From positions 52,501 through 116,500 of the forward strand of contig CAMQGK010000138.1 of NCBI GenBank assembly GCA_947000775.1: a stretch of DNA of 64,000 nucleotides, in the 5' to 3' direction. Origin of the DNA: Pterois miles (lineage: Eukaryota > Chordata > Actinopteri > Perciformes > Scorpaenidae). Under the pieces are notes generated by a model that was not told where the DNA came from, did no database searches, and saw only the letters and a program-made list of their open reading frames with translations. The position numbers and the translations under genes were made by a program. Of the stretch, positions 11,149 through 24,659 are shown one piece after another (position 1 is the first letter of the stretch; the number at the start of each line of letters is the position of its first letter).

Positions 11149-12000
11149 TTGAATGGCCATGATACGGGTCCTCACGTGTCCACGATAACAGGAAGATATT
11201 CAATTATGTTGCATACAAGGTGTCTGCCTGTATGTTGCAAGCCTGGCTGGCCTGAGATGACTCCCCGCTGGGGCAACGCATCAGGGAATTATGTATATTT
11301 AAGACTTTTTTTTGAACTGAAATGTGTTATACTTTAATGAATACTGCGTAGGTTGTGTGCTTAATGTTCAGGAGTGTTGGTGTTTGTGGTCAAGAGAGTG
11401 AGGGAGCGGGTGTGTGTGACGGAGGACAGAAGCAGCTGTAAAACGTCGAGAAAAGTTTCATTTCCTACATTCTTCACAATAAAAGTCCCCTGTATTTGCT
11501 ATTTAAAAGCTTTTATTATGAAGCAGTAAAATCAGGGAATGTTGGGTTTTCATCAGCAACTTCACACAACTCCAATGCAGCTGAAGAGGAAAATGATAAA
11601 CGAAAGCCGATATGTCAAAGTACAAAGAGTGAAGCTGGAGATTCAGTTAGAATCTACAAAAGCAGTGAAGGCTGAACACACAACATCTTTCATCATCTCT
11701 GGTCTTCTGACTGCTTGGTTGAGGGGGAGAAGGAGGGTCGATGGTGCTTCTTTGGTTTTAAACTAAACGAAAAAGGAGAGTCAGAGAACATGAACAAAGT
11801 GATCTGTAAACTGTGGGATAAACAAGTCGGGACTCCTCTCTTTCTTTTCATTCCTGCTTTCTTTCTTTCAACCTTTCTCCAATAAAAAAACACACCTCAT
11901 CCAGAGAAACTCTGTGTGTGTGTCCAGCTGAGAACTTCCAGACTCATAAATCAAGCGCTTCCTCTCGTCCCACAGGAGGCTGATCAGGCCAAGGCCTCAT
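11149..12000. other. upstream of the nesprin-like start exon, nothing recognised
   Basis: No exon or repeat family identified. If the gene has a distal first exon this is intron 1. Confidence 0.3.
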
Positions 12001-12127
12001 CTTCCAAACCCCCACCTGCAGGACCGCAGGTGTGTGTGTGTGTGTGTGATATCAGAGTTATGAGGTCAAGGCTTCGGCCCTGCACCACTGAGAGACCACA
12101 TAGATCCTCCTCACGGTCTGTCAGCAT

Positions 12128-12129
<2 letters not shown>

Positions 12130-12181
<52 letters not shown>
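12130..12181. repeat. (TG)n microsatellite
   Basis: Perfect TG run; a shorter one lies at 12031-12048. Confidence 0.95.
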
Positions 12182-12182
<1 letters not shown>

Positions 12183-12442
12183 TTCACTTTATATCATGTC
12201 AGTCTCAATAGGTTTTTTTTATTACCATTACAGCGATCACTTTCATTATCAACGTTTAAGTAATTGTCCGTGTTACCAGTGTTACATGAAGGTTGGGCAA
12301 ACACTGATGTGTACCAGGGGTGGGAAACAGATTTTTTTTAATGCTAGAATTAATACATTTGCTTCATTTGACTCTTTACGGAGTCTTTATTGTCAGTATC
12401 TGCCAACTGAAACAAACCACAAATAAAAAATCAAAAAAGGTT

Positions 12443-12760
12443 GGAGGGTGGGCGTGGATCCGACCTCCACCCTCCATGTTAAATCCAGCCTGGTAAACAC
12501 TACACATCCAGTAAAGGAGGGAAACACTTTGGAAAAGCAGAGCTAGACATCACGGCTAACGCTGCACGCTAACTCCGTCACGGACGGGAAACGTCATCGT
12601 ACGGCGGTAACGTGCAGTCCGGCCGGCCGTCGCTCTCGTCTCCGTGGTCCAACGGGCCGATGCTACGACTGTAGAGCACCATATACTGACATTTATGTTA
12701 AATGCATTCAAACGGCCCCAATGGAGCTGACCATGGATGGATAAAGGGAACGCCTAAAAT
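12443..12760 (-). repeat. dispersed repeat D, inverted relative to 25625-25940
   Basis: About 300 bp nearly identical, in reverse orientation, to 25625-25940. Both contain the CG-rich core GGCCGGCCGTCGCTCTCGTC (or its complement) and end at GTGGATCCGACCTCCACCCT. Confidence 0.75.
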
Positions 12761-13295
12761 GGCGGAAGTGTCGCTCTGCTGCTCGGCGCTGATGTTGCAA
12801 TGGAACAAGTGATCTTCACTTCTTAGGAACATACAGTATGTTGTTTGAGGTTTTTGTCTGGTAGTTTTCCATGGAGGCAACATTTGAATATGAGGCAGAA
12901 ACTGTGATTACTCACACACACAGCTTAATTTGCATCATCTGAATTAAAGCAGGATTACAACCATTCAAATAGTCAAATATTAGAGAATTTCACTGCATCT
13001 TAGAGGACGTTCAACAATGCAATAAAGACTCCTGTTACAGCAACAACACACACACAGTCAGTCTGTCTCTCAGTAATCCTTTAACCAATAACATGTCACT
13101 CACTCAGACAGACAGACAGACAGACAGTTGAACAATGAGTCTGATACCTGACATTGTTAGTGACATCACTGATGATGTCACAGACAACATGACGCAGACA
13201 CACAAGAATACATAAATCCTGTGATCGTAAACAAGCTGGCAGTGAAGTCTGATTGGCTGTAAACACTGGCGCTTCCTCATCCAATATGATTATTG

Positions 13296-13298
<3 letters not shown>

Positions 13299-13349
<51 letters not shown>
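13299..13349. repeat. (TG)n microsatellite
   Basis: Perfect TG/GT run of about 50 bases. It creates spurious Val-Cys open frames on both strands. Confidence 0.95.
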
Positions 13350-13351
<2 letters not shown>

Positions 13352-13399
13352 ATCAGTCAGTGACTTCTGTGACTTTGACGCCTCCAACAAACAGTCTGG

Positions 13400-15180
13400 C
13401 GGGACAAACAGCCGGCCGAGCCTCAACACTGCAACATCATTCACTCTTCTTATCTCGTCTCCCCTCAACAGCCAAACAGCTGACTGGACAACAGGACCTG
13501 AAACATTTCCGTTACGTCTGCTATTTGTTTTATTAAACCTGCTGTGCATCATTTTAACGGTGCTATATGCCACAAACATGAAGACGGTGCTGTTTGATTC
13601 CAGAGCAAAGACTGAATATTTGGTAGCGTATGAGACAGCTGATGGTGAACATTAAGCCCTTTTCAACTACAAGAATATAACATGTATTCATTGTCACTGG
13701 TTGTGCTTTGGTTTCCCACTTTGGGGACGAGGCTGGATCTAAATTTGGGCTATGGGAGCAATACTAAATGCAGTTAACTTTCAGGAACTGAGAGCAGTGC
13801 CGTCGATCCATGACGATTGTGACTTATCGAAGATAAAAAGAAAATTCTCATCAAGTATAATTAGCATAAGACTATGAAACTTGTTTAAGGTAACTATCAG
13901 ATCCTCCTGAATGAATTAAGAGACAAAGCTTTATCTTGAATGTCTGAGGTCACTGCCTACATTACTACTCTTAAAGGCCGTATGCTAACGCTACGTTTAG
14001 TCTTATCAGGTATGATTTCTGGCTGGCAGATGTTTCTGTTGGATACCAGAAGATATCTCTAGATTACATAATATTATTTTCTGAAGTGCATGTTGCTGTT
14101 GTAAATGTAGGAAAGCAGAAGCATCCAGACAGAGCAGCATGTGGGGATGAGAGGAAGCAGCTCATCTTCACCACTGAGACTCCTCCCGGGGATCACCTCC
14201 TCCGCTGTACACCTTGTAGCAGGAGAGGAGGTGAATTCATGTTATAAAGATTAAGAAAATGACTTTTGTTAGAGCTGATGGCGATACGGAGCCGAAGAGG
14301 AGACTGAGGTGAGAGGAAAAAGACTCTGAAGACTTAGACTCATTTAAATAATGTCAGAAAGCTGAAAGCAGCAGTGAAATAAGTTTAAACAGCTTTATTA
14401 AGACGGTGGTCAGTGGTGGATTTGAGCTCTTAGGTCTGCAGCATAAACTGGATGATGTTCAGCTGTGAAGGAGACGAGTTCACAGCATGATGATATTCCC
14501 ACAGTGCCCGAGTCCTGCCACTTCAGCAGTGAATGGAGATAATTTAAAATGAATATGACGAGCAGACTCTGTGTGGGAGGTGACTGACGTAGACGGTGGT
14601 GCTGTGTGTGCAGCCATTTAAACATATAATCCTCAGGATTTCAATCCAGGTGGACTGTTGGTAACAGCAGGTGTGATTTAATACCACAGCAAACAGCGGC
14701 TGTCTTTTTACAGTGCAGCCAAACAAACTCAGGTTGTTTTTATAATATTTGCCTGTTATTGCCTTTCTCCTGGTCTCTTGCGGCCATTCTTTAAACCCAA
14801 CAGCAACTTTGAATTTTGTGTGATTTTCATGTATTTTTGGCAGTTTCCAGGATCTAAATTTTAACCTCTTCAGCTCTATAGGCTGCTGGAAGCTGTGATT
14901 CTCCTAGACAGACAGACCCAGAATAAATCCAGAACAGCTCCACAACTAGCAGGTCTATCAGCCTGATCCTGGTCTCTATGGATCAGTAAGACCTCAGAGG
15001 ATTCATCCCCAGAGTCAGTAACACTGTGACTGTTACTGTCTGAGGAAACTGTGAGGAACCAAAGGAAACATTTACATTTCTATCCTCACATTAAACTGTT
15101 TTCTAGATCAGAGGATGACACCGTTATATCAATGATGCTATGAACAGAGCTGATCTGAATTCATTCATAATATGATATAC
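13400..15180. other. non-coding stretch, nothing recognised
   Basis: No coding, RNA or repeat feature could be supported. Open frames are short and lack splice context. Confidence 0.3.
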
Positions 15181-15236
15181 ATAAGATAAGATAAGATATT
15201 CCTTTATTGGTCCCACAGTGGAGAAATTCACAACTG
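15181..15236 (-). mobile_element. LINE/SINE 3' tail
   Basis: Minus strand reads GTGGGACCAATAAAGGAATA followed by ATCTTATCTTATCTT, the 3' end shared by many fish LINEs and their SINEs. Upstream element sequence (to about 15450) may belong to the same insertion. Confidence 0.65.
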
Positions 15237-15664
15237 AGCCAAAGCAGATAGAAATAACACAAAGCTCATAGATCCTACAGAGGTTTTAGTCAGGACAGGA
15301 CCAGGAGGACTCTCCATTTGGACACCTGGATACCCAAAGTGTGCCAGATGGGTTTTCTGGTTCTAGAAAGGGAATCAGACTCTAAAATCCTCCTGAGATC
15401 CACGACAGGAGACTATGTGAACACAGTGGAGCCTTTGACCACGACGTTAACCCTGTAGATCATCACATTCTACCACTGTGATCAGGAGAAAATCAATACA
15501 TTACAACTAAATTGTATAATTTTGACTCAAAATGCTGTAGTTTTATTATAATAATGAAATATGATCAAGTAAAACTTGGATAATAACAAATAAGATCAAT
15601 AAAAATGTGAATAAGACAACAAAAATCCAAATTCAAGGATGTATCATATATGTACAGCCAACCA

Positions 15665-15958
15665 TCCATCATCTATCCATCCACCCATCCATCCATCAAC
15701 CAAATATCCATTCATCCATCCATCCATCCACCCATCTATCAACCAAATATCCATTCATCCATCCATCCACCCATCCATCAACCAAATATCCATTCATCCA
15801 TCCATCCACCCATCCATCAACCAAATATCCATCCATCCATCCACCCATCCATCAACCAAATATCCATTCATCCATCCATCCACCCATCCATCAACCAAAT
15901 ATCCATTCATCCATCCATCCACCCATCCATCAACCAAATATCCATTCATCCATCCATC
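15665..15958 (+). repeat. 39-bp minisatellite (ATCC-rich)
   Basis: About seven copies of a unit containing CCATCCACCCATCCATCAA and CCAAATATCC. Spacing between successive CAACCAAAT blocks is mostly 39 bp, with 33 and 35 once each. The open frames rich in His, Pro and Ser here are products of the repeat. Confidence 0.92.
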
Positions 15959-16358
15959 TGTCAATGAAAGCAGCATTAAAGTGTTCATGAAGTTTCTGAA
16001 CACAGCACTACATGTATAGCCGGCAAACAAGGCGACACTTTAATTTGGTTGTGACCTTAGCGTTTAGAAAACTCCAATCAAACCGACATCGAGCATATTA
16101 TGCATGTAGAAAGAAATGACTGCAGGTCAGCGAGTGCAGTTTGGAAAATGCTGGAAGGAAGCAGTGAAATGCATCACTCCCTAAAGCTTCAGCGGCGAGG
16201 AAAAGAGATGAATGGCTCCTATTAGAGCGCCGCCGCTGTAGGGAAAGTGATATTCAGCTGAGGAGGTGATGAAGGTGAGAGGAAGTTAAGAGACTATTAG
16301 AACCAAGACTGATTAAAATAACGTCTGTGTCCTGAGACAAAGTTAATCATCCCCTCTG

Positions 16359-16361
<3 letters not shown>

Positions 16362-16426
<65 letters not shown>
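16362..16426. repeat. (CA)n microsatellite
   Basis: Perfect CA run of about 64 bases. Confidence 0.95.
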
Positions 16427-16429
<3 letters not shown>

Positions 16430-16639
16430 AACCTGAGCTTACATGGCTGCCGTGTGACCACATTAAACACCATTTGTGATACTGATGCTGTTTATCCTCT
16501 CGTCCTCTCAACCACTCTGAGTTTGGAGAACAGAGGGATGAATACAGAGTGTCATGCAGCCACCAAGAGTGTCTTCAGGGCATTAATTGATGTTTTAGAC
16601 TACTTAGGGGAAGCTCAACATGCTGTAAAACACATATTA

Positions 16640-16815
16640 TCACCTAATGACGTTGAACAGTCACACCACAGTACAGTATCTTACGAAAAAGTTATTGCTG
16701 CTTTTTCATCCAGTTTCCTTCAAATGTCCAGCGACACGTCAATTTCTGCTTGTTAGGTGCATACAGTCTTTATTATCTGTCTTCACTGGAAACAACTACC
16801 TTAAAGCAACAGCAG
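16640..16815 (+). repeat. dispersed repeat family S, copy 1
   Basis: Shares GAACAGTCACA, CTTACGAAAAAGTTA, GTCCAGC and CATACAGTCTTT...GGAAACAACT in order with 20430-20640; 36960-37080 shares the last part. No open frame is conserved. Confidence 0.5.
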
Positions 16816-16999
16816 GCGAGACCGGAGCAAATATGATTAAAAAAAGTTATTTTATTAAACGGTCACTGCATCCTGACAGTAGTGTATGAGACAGATAATC
16901 TGAGATTTCAGGTTGAACTGGAGGAAAACAACCAGTCAGATCTGACCTGAGGTCTGCTGTCCAGCTGCCATCTGTGACAGTTGGCTGCAATCACTCCCA

Positions 17000-18060
17000 A
17001 ACTCTGATCAAACAGTCAAACTATTACGATTAATTACGAATTACGAACAATTACGTGAATTACTCACAAATTCATTTTGTGGGATATACACAAATTACAC
17101 TGCATTACTTTTTGTAGTTATAGCTATGAACAGTGAATGAGACCAGCCTGCAGAGCAACATGTCTAGTATTCACTCTCTTCTCGCTCCGTTTTTGGTCGC
17201 CACCAACTCCAGCCTCTCTAAACTCTCATCTCTACCTGTGATTTTGTTTACTTGAACAACAATATTCTGGTTTTTGTTCTTATTCTGAAAAAGACAATAT
17301 TCCAAATAGGCTCTTTACATGGCTAATGACAATATTACCATTTACATATTGTGCATACTCCGATTAACATAAAACATCCCCATTTTCTTATTCTAACTTT
17401 AAATAACTTTTGATGCACAAGAACAGAGTCCGACACTATGAACAGGTAAGACGCGGTGGGTCGTAAACTGCCGTTAAAACCCCTGATTGAGAGGCGTAGT
17501 GTGTGTCACACGTCTAAATCTGAACATGCTCCATTCAGAATCCCCAAACCGATTACGCTGTTTACATGAACCAATGAAACGTCTGCAGAGCTGAAGGGGA
17601 CTCAGAGTGGGTGGATTCATCGGTTGGAGCGACCTGTTTCACATTACACAGAGTCATTAACCCATTAATATAAAATACAGACAGTAATAGTGCAGCTTTA
17701 AGTAAAGCTCATGCAGGTCATCTGTGTGTGTGTGTGTGTGTGTGTATATACTGTACATCTAGAAAGCCTCTAATTTATTATCCTCTACAGACATGAACAT
17801 GATCAGCAGCACGGCTATACGCAGCCTCCACAGTGTAATTAACTTTGACTGATGTCACAATTAACACTACTACTTATTGATCTGCTCAGAAGTACTACAT
17901 GAGATGTGTACAGGAAGATTGCCGTTATCATTTGTTGTGTGATATGTTATATGACAGTACGTGTCGAGCTGCGTTTTTACGATGCTACTGTATATTATTT
18001 CCACTGACTCGACTCAGGTCATAAAGTATTGATTCTGCTCACAGCTACACCGTTTCCCAA
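17000..18060. other. non-coding stretch, nothing recognised
   Basis: Contains short ATTACGAA repeats at 17023-17060 and a (TG)n at 17724-17744. No gene. Confidence 0.3.
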
Positions 18061-18259
18061 CATGAAATAAAGGAAACTGTTGTCTTTCATCCCAACAGTT
18101 AGTCCAGCTGTGTCTCCTCTGATTGTTGGACCTTCACCTGTTGGAAGTTTCAGTCTTCAGCAGCTTATTAAAACACAAATCTCTGTTTTCACTTCAGCAA
18201 AAAAAAAAAATAATTTTAAAGCATGTGGAACACAGAATCAAACTGTGAAGCATAAAAGT

Positions 18260-18772
18260 TTTTTCCACCGACACTTCAGCTGGTGTCCTGTCCCCCGTCA
18301 CAAGACCCTGAACCAGCACCACAGGAGCTACAACTGGAACTGATCGATCTCCAGTCTGACTCCGTCTTAAAGGAGAAGTTAGGCTCTCTCCAACTAAATG
18401 ACTTTCATGCTTCACTTAATGAAGCCACGTTTCCAAACCTCGGGAGGACGGCACAGAAGATGCTTGTGTAGTTTGTTTCGACCTACGTGTGCGAGCCGAC
18501 GTTCAGTGTCATGAACATCAGCAAAGCCCGTCACAGATCCAAGTTAACTTGACCGACACCTCAGATCAATCCTGACAATCAACATAATTTGTGCAATGGC
18601 ATATTCATGCTTTGCTACCTGGTAAAGGCCAAAACCTTTTATGTAATAGCTTTACATGTCATTTATATTGGTTCACACAAACACTCCATCCATCTTCTCT
18701 TGGCTCGGCCCATCAGTCAAATTTTAAAGCCCATTGTGGCCCACGAGTCAAAATGTCTGCCCGTCCCTGCAG
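18260..18772 (+). pseudogene. hAT transposase remnant (ZBED/GTF2IRD2-type C-terminus) with 3' terminal repeat
   Basis: Pieces read QLELIDLQSDSVLKEKLGS, then after a stop YVCEPTFSVMNISKARHRSK. This is the C-terminal dimerisation region of hAT-type transposases found in ZBED5/GTF2IRD2-like proteins (usual form YLCE..FS.M...K...R..L). Stops interrupt it. The right end at 18735-18772 is, on the minus strand, CAGGGACGGGCAGACATTTT, close to the hAT terminal sequence CAGGGGTGGGCAAAC. The transposase is dead. Confidence 0.75.
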
Positions 18773-19624
18773 TACACTGTTGGGATATTGCTTCCAGCTT
18801 CAGCAGCAGTACTGAGATACCAACCTGGTATCGCACAAAAGCGTGATCTAGACCCACCAGAGGATACGGTGTCAGTGTCAGGTTTTTCCTCACAGACGTG
18901 AATATTATGTATGAATGTGCAGAAACAGCAGAAGCAACAAGTTAGAATAAGGGAAAACATCCCAATCAAACTTATAATAAGAACGGAAACTACGGAAACA
19001 AAGTCACAAACATACTTAGAAACAAAACAACAGCCTCCTGGTGGAAAGTTCTGTGGTTATTCACATTTTACTCCACATCACAAGCTCTGACTGTATTATC
19101 TTCACACAGATGTGTTTACATTGCAGTCAGTACAGACTACACGGTGTACAAATGACATGCCAAAAGCAAGAATGGTATTCTTATTGTAAACTTTTTCCTT
19201 GCGTATTCTGGTGTCGTTCATACGGCTTTTCGTATGAGTGGACTGGAGATTCATCTGACAGACCTGTAACTCGACATGTAATTTAACTGGTTGTTGAGAA
19301 TTAAATAAAGAAATCAATAACAGCATGTTATGTTCATTTTGTAGCAGACACAGTCATTTAAGAATAGATTTCCTCTGCTGCTCTTTCTGCTCTGTTAGTT
19401 GATGAGCATATTTTTTGAAGAAATAACTTGAATTTTCATACTTTCACCTCTTTATCTGCCCTTGTCCTTTCTAACACATATTTGCTCCTTTCTCTCTCTC
19501 TCTCCCTCCTCCCTCCTCCTCCTCCTCCTCCTTTCTGTCCCCAGAGTCAGTCTATTGTGTCATCTGAACAAAAGGAGGCAGGCAGGGAACAAACAGGCTT
19601 TCTGTCCTCCTCAGAGACAGACAG

Positions 19625-19747
<123 letters not shown>

Positions 19748-20139
19748 GGGGTGGAGGGTCTGACAGAAAGCTGACCTCAACTATCTAATTACGTGGAGAA
19801 GTTGGAGGAAAAATGAGAAGATGGAAATGGAGACGGTGAGAATATCTGGATGGTGTATAAGTTTACAAATCATCCTCAAAATAACTGACAGAAAGAAAAT
19901 AGAGTCAGAGCCCCACAGGGGGAAGGAGAGACAAAATGCTCATATGTTTATACCTATCAGTGATATTCTATATTTTTATTGTTATCAACAAAACTCAGAA
20001 AAACAATAAACCAACAATCTTTGCCTCTCACGTCATGTGATATTTCAGCCAGAGTAAATTAAAGTAAAGTTGCTGTTCCGGATGTAGTATTTTCAGCCAG
20101 TAAATACTAGAACAGGATGATGTTTTTTGTTTCTCCACC

Positions 20140-20318
20140 ACCGTTGTTTTTCAGTCCATCATCAGTCTAAAAGCACCAAGTGTTTTTCTTACCTAAACCT
20201 AACTGTGGATGTATGCATGGCGTACAAATGATACACAAAAACGCTAATCCGCAATCATGACACACCAAATGTCCATGTCATGTGGTATTTATACGCCTTC
20301 CTGTGAGACCAGGTTGGT
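20140..20318 (+). repeat. dispersed repeat family T, copy 1
   Basis: Ends TGTGGTATTTATACGCCTTC then CTGTGAGACCAGGTTGG; a related end occurs at 24188-24232. The preceding CCTAAACCTAACTGTGG block matches the general style of this fish repeat. Confidence 0.5.
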
Positions 20319-20424
20319 GCACTGTATAGATCATCTGCTATTGATCCCAAAACCTCACATGACTGTGCAGTTGCCATTTTAAACAGGTGGTTTATATCAG
20401 TCACATGATGCAGTTTTAAGCATG

Positions 20425-20640
20425 TGGTTAATGGTGTGAAACAGTCACAGTTTTCAGCGTATCATCACAAAATGGTTCGTATATCTTACAAAAAGTTACT
20501 CCTCATTTTTCATGTGTTCTCCAACAAAAGTCCAGCAACTCGTGTAAATTGCCAATCATTACATACATACAGTCTTTTCAAAATAAACTTTTTTTTCCTC
20601 ACAGGAAACAACTTCCTTCCAACTACCTCATTTCACTCTC
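20425..20640 (+). repeat. dispersed repeat family S, copy 2
   Basis: Matches 16640-16815 through CATACAGTCTTTTCAAAATAA and CAGGAAACAACTTCCTTCC. Confidence 0.5.
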
Positions 20641-20910
20641 GCATCACCCTGATTCTGATGTCCCTTCAATGGCTTCCTTCTATGAGGCCCTGCTCCAGGG
20701 TATATTAGTGATCTACCTGCCCGTTGTTCCCCGATCAGGACTCAAAACACACTGTGTTTTTCTGCCCTGTCGATCCCTCTTCCCCCGGGGGAGCTGGAAA
20801 TGTTTGAGCTGCACTCATCTGTTGTTCTTTTAACTTCTTTTCTTTTGGAGAGCACTTTATAAATTAGGTTTTGAAAGGTGCTAAATAAATAAAAATTTTA
20901 CTTACTTACA
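20640..20910 (+). mobile_element. LINE 3' end relic
   Basis: Remnants resembling a reverse-transcriptase C-terminus (the phrase TCAATGGCTTCC) run into GAGCACTTTATAAATT...GAAAGGTGCTAAATAAAT, a 3' end common to fish LINEs. Frame lost. Confidence 0.5.
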
Positions 20911-21099
20911 TGTTGTGGAAATCAAGGAAGGTGTGCTTACTGTACACTAAACACCTCACGTTATTGTGGCATTTACAGGTCTTTTCATGCAAATGGGCCG
21001 ACAGTGCCAAGGCCACTAGAGGCTGATCATCTCATCTATTTACAGTTATTATGGTCCATTCTCAAAAATTAATGAGGCAACGATGTGTTGATTTCAAAA

Positions 21100-23450
21100 A
21101 GCTAAACGTATAGCACCTTTAATGAAGCACGTAGAGCAACTGTGCAGGAAACAAACTCTCCAGCACTTAATAAATCACAGTAATTATATTTGGCCCAGGG
21201 AAGTCCTTAATACAGGCTAATGAGCTGCTAACATACTGGATTTATTTGTCATTGTGAACCCTGCTGTTTTATTTTGAAGACAGTCTGAGGAGTTGTCACC
21301 TTAAAATAACAGCCACATACTACTATAAAACATTTAAATCACAGAATGATTATTCTTCACCACGAGAGCAAAAGCAGTTGTGATTTATAAAAGTACATCA
21401 GACAGATGTGACGTTGTAATTCTGAGCTCAGTGATTCAAGTCAAATTTGGTTTCAGGCTGAACGGGACTTTGAAACTTCAAAAGGTGTCAGAGGAGCCTT
21501 TTTACTCACCAGATCTTAATCTCATGACCCAAATACACTGACGTTTCTCTGCAGATTTGAATGTTAAACTAACTAAGCTGGAAGTGGCGTCACAAGGCAG
21601 CGCAGTGCAGCAAATCAAACGCACTGAAAGGAGAAAGTGGAGGAGTTTTTTTGAGGATAAGCAGAGAAGATCACTGAGTGGAGGAGAGTGTGACGCATAC
21701 GACTGATAAGGAGATTCAGCCTCGGCTCTGTTTCAGTCTGAGCAATAAAATGATGTTAATGTCTTTAACAACATGTGAAACTATTGTTTTATTGCAATGT
21801 GCAGAACCTCTGACGCTATCTCTGACAGTAAGTCGGCCAAACATCATGACATTTAATGACCTGTTGACTTCCTCTAGCGCCATCCTCAGGTCAAATATTA
21901 CACTTTCAGCTCCAAGACGCCGCTCTCTGTACGTTTTGGGACATTGACGTGTTTTATTTCTTTTTGAGGGGCTCAGTATGTCACAGCTAAAATATTATAC
22001 TTCTATTAAACATACCAGCTAATGCAGATTCAGAGAAAACGTTGGCTGTGTGGCATTGGTGACTGTGGGTGTATTCAGGTACAAATAGAGATAGAAGCTG
22101 TTGGTAAAAGCACTAAAAATAAACATGTTTCACTGAATTGAAATATGACTTTAATCATATCACCAATTCACCATAATCACCAATTTAATTTTCTTTTATG
22201 TAATACAAACAACCGGGAGGAAAATGTGATGTTTAGAGTGGGGGCCCTGTTGGTGCTGATTTGGTTAGATGGACCAATTTGGTGCCATTTTACAACTGAA
22301 ACCAGACTGGGCTTCACTTGATTCAGGTCGGTGGAACCAGGATACCAGCTGAAAAATCCAGTTTTACCCCTTTTATAGTAGAAAGCAGGCCGGGCTTGCA
22401 AAGCAATCTCATCCCTACTTGTCATGTTTGACAGCTTGAGTAAAAGTCACGTTTTGTGTCGTATCTTGACAGTTTTTAGGCAACAAGGCCGCTCGGTTAG
22501 TCTTAGATAAAAGATCATGGGTGAGGTTTAGCTATGGAGACAATGACACACAGTAACCTAGTGTCACGTGACATAACATCATCAGCAAATACCTGTTTCA
22601 CACAGACATTAACGCTGGTCTCCTGGCTGAAAGTCCTGCGTTTGTTTGACCCACCCTCCTGCCCTACATAGACATTCCTGGTCTTTATCCTACATTCATC
22701 ACTCTGAGCATCTGATATTGATGCTGATGGGTTTGCATTGGTGTTAGCTGAAAGCCCAGCGCATCTCGTACCAATGCTGCCTTGTGCATCGGTATCAGAC
22801 CTGACCAAGCGTTGATAATTGATGCCCTGGAAGTGACCAGGCCGGCCTTAGAAGAACAGGATAGCCTTGTTTGGCTCCACTTACAGTAGGAACTAGACTG
22901 AGCTAACCTTCTTTGGCTTCTTTGACACACTGACACTGCACTGCAGGGAAAAGCAGGTTAACTTTCTAAGTGTTGTTCAGCTCTTTGTTCCTGTAACAAA
23001 GCAGGCCAGTCTTGTTTTGTCATGTTGAGACCAACAAACACACAGCAGGTGTCCTGATGCAGACTGGCGCAGGGTTGTGCAGCAAAAAAAGTTGAATCTG
23101 GCTCAACGTAATGAAACACCATCCAGTAATGTACTGGGGTGAGGCTGCAGCATTCATTTTGCTCTTAGTCCAAAGTGCTTCGGGGTTGTTTGGATATTTG
23201 CCTGGTTGTTTCTTAAATGTTTGTAAGAATTTTCCTTTACAAACCTGACAGGGGGATTAACCACTCAGCTTGCTTGATGAGCTCATCTGCTCAGCCCGTT
23301 TGCATGAAAAGCCATATCAATCCCACGATAATGTGCAAGGCATTTAGCATCCAGTAAGTACACCGTTCTTGAGTTCAGCGTCTTTTGGTTTTCTATGTAT
23401 TCTGCATGAACTACAATGCAAATGCATCCACATATAAATGCCGTGGTACA
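21100..23450. other. non-coding stretch, nothing firmly recognised
   Basis: No gene is supported. The block 22550-22900 resembles 37330-37400 only in short phrases (GTCAGCTGAAAGCCCAG-like), which suggests another dispersed repeat. Confidence 0.3.
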
Positions 23451-23519
23451 AGTTCGTGATGTAGAATAAAAAAGAGTGAAAGGTGAGCGGGTGGGGGGGG
23501 GGGCTTTTAAACAGGCAGT

Positions 23520-24055
23520 CTGTGTTTGAGACGTTGTCGACCAGTGTTTTTTACTTGTTTCTGGTGGGGGTTGTGCTGAAAAAAATCAGAGCAGCGAGGG
23601 CGGTACTGCAGTCACTTTACCTCACCATTGTGACAAAAAGAGAACTGAGCTAGAAGGCAAAGCTCTCTATCTACCAGTCAGTCTTCATTCCTACTTTCAC
23701 CTATGGTCACGAGGGCCGGGTCAGGCCCCAAAGAACCAGATCGCAGGTGCAAGCAGCAGAAATGGGTTTTCTCAGGAGGGTGGCTGGCGTCTCCCTTAGA
23801 GACCCTTAGGGTGAGAAGCTCAGCCATCCATGAGGGACTCGGAGTAGAGCCGCTACTCCTTTTCTTTGAAAGGAGCCCATTGAAAGGAGCCAACACCTCC
23901 TAGGGAGGTGTTCCAGGCATGAGGAGGCCCCGGGGAAGACCCAGGACTAGGTGGAGAGATTATATCTCCACACTGGAGATATAATGAGAACGCCTCGGGA
24001 TCCCCCAGTCGGAGCTGGTTAATGTGGCCCAGGAAAGGGAAGTTTGGGGTCCCCG
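23520..24055 (+). pseudogene. decayed non-LTR retrotransposon ORF2 C-terminus
   Basis: Fragments in changing frames read KAKLSIYQSVFIPTFTYGH, WVFSGGWLASPLETLRVRSS, AIHEGLGVEPLLLFFERS and RRPRGRPRTRWRDYIS, then ERLGIPQSELVNVAQEREVW. This is the order found at the C-terminus of a very common fish LINE polyprotein. Frameshifts, stops and a duplicated GGAGATATAATG segment show it is dead. Confidence 0.8.
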
Positions 24056-24240
24056 TTTGTGACGTGGTTTCCGTAGTTGTTTCTGTAGGTTTTACATAGT
24101 TTTAGTTCTTATTTTAAGCCCAACCACAATGTTGTCCCTTACACTAACTAAGTGGCTTTCTTGTCTGAACCTAACAGCGAACGTTTAATGTCGTGGTATT
24201 TACTCGCCTTCCCGTGGGACCGGGTTGGCACAACACATTG
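24055..24240 (+). repeat. dispersed repeat family T, copy 2
   Basis: Contains GTGGTTTCCGTAGTTGTTTC and ends GTGGTATTTACTCGCCTTCC then CGTGGGACCGGGTTGG, matching the end of the copy at 20140-20318. Confidence 0.5.
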
Positions 24241-24659
24241 TTGAAATGTGCATGTTGGCTCCTATGTGACTTACAGGTTCCTGTAACGCCCCCTCTCCAT
24301 GAAGACCTGGAGCTTTTCATAACTCCAGCCTTCATGAAAGAAAACAATGTTAGTTTCCTTAGTAATATGAACATGTTGCTTGTGCTGCCCGCTACCTGGC
24401 CGTAAAGAGGAAATCAAACTGGCCCTGCTCGGCCTTCTTTAGTCCTGTTTGGTCCTGTTTGGCTCTGTTGAAAGAGCAGGATAAGTCAGAGTGTTTGTGT
24501 GCTGATGTGCTGCAGGTACCAGCAGCCATAAAGCTGAAGGAAACAGGCTATTTAATGGTGTAATAACATTATGTGTTCTTATGGCCGTCAGAGGGGACAT
24601 TAGTCTGCAGATGTTAGCTAGCAAAGAGTTACTGCAGACTGCCGCCACCATGGGGGGGG

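Noticed and set aside
15607..16030. Overlapping 126-codon open frames in three plus frames and one minus frame
   Set aside because: All are translations of the 39-bp minisatellite.
16454..16756. 100-codon plus open frame
   Set aside because: Overlaps dispersed repeat S and is not conserved in the copy at 20430.
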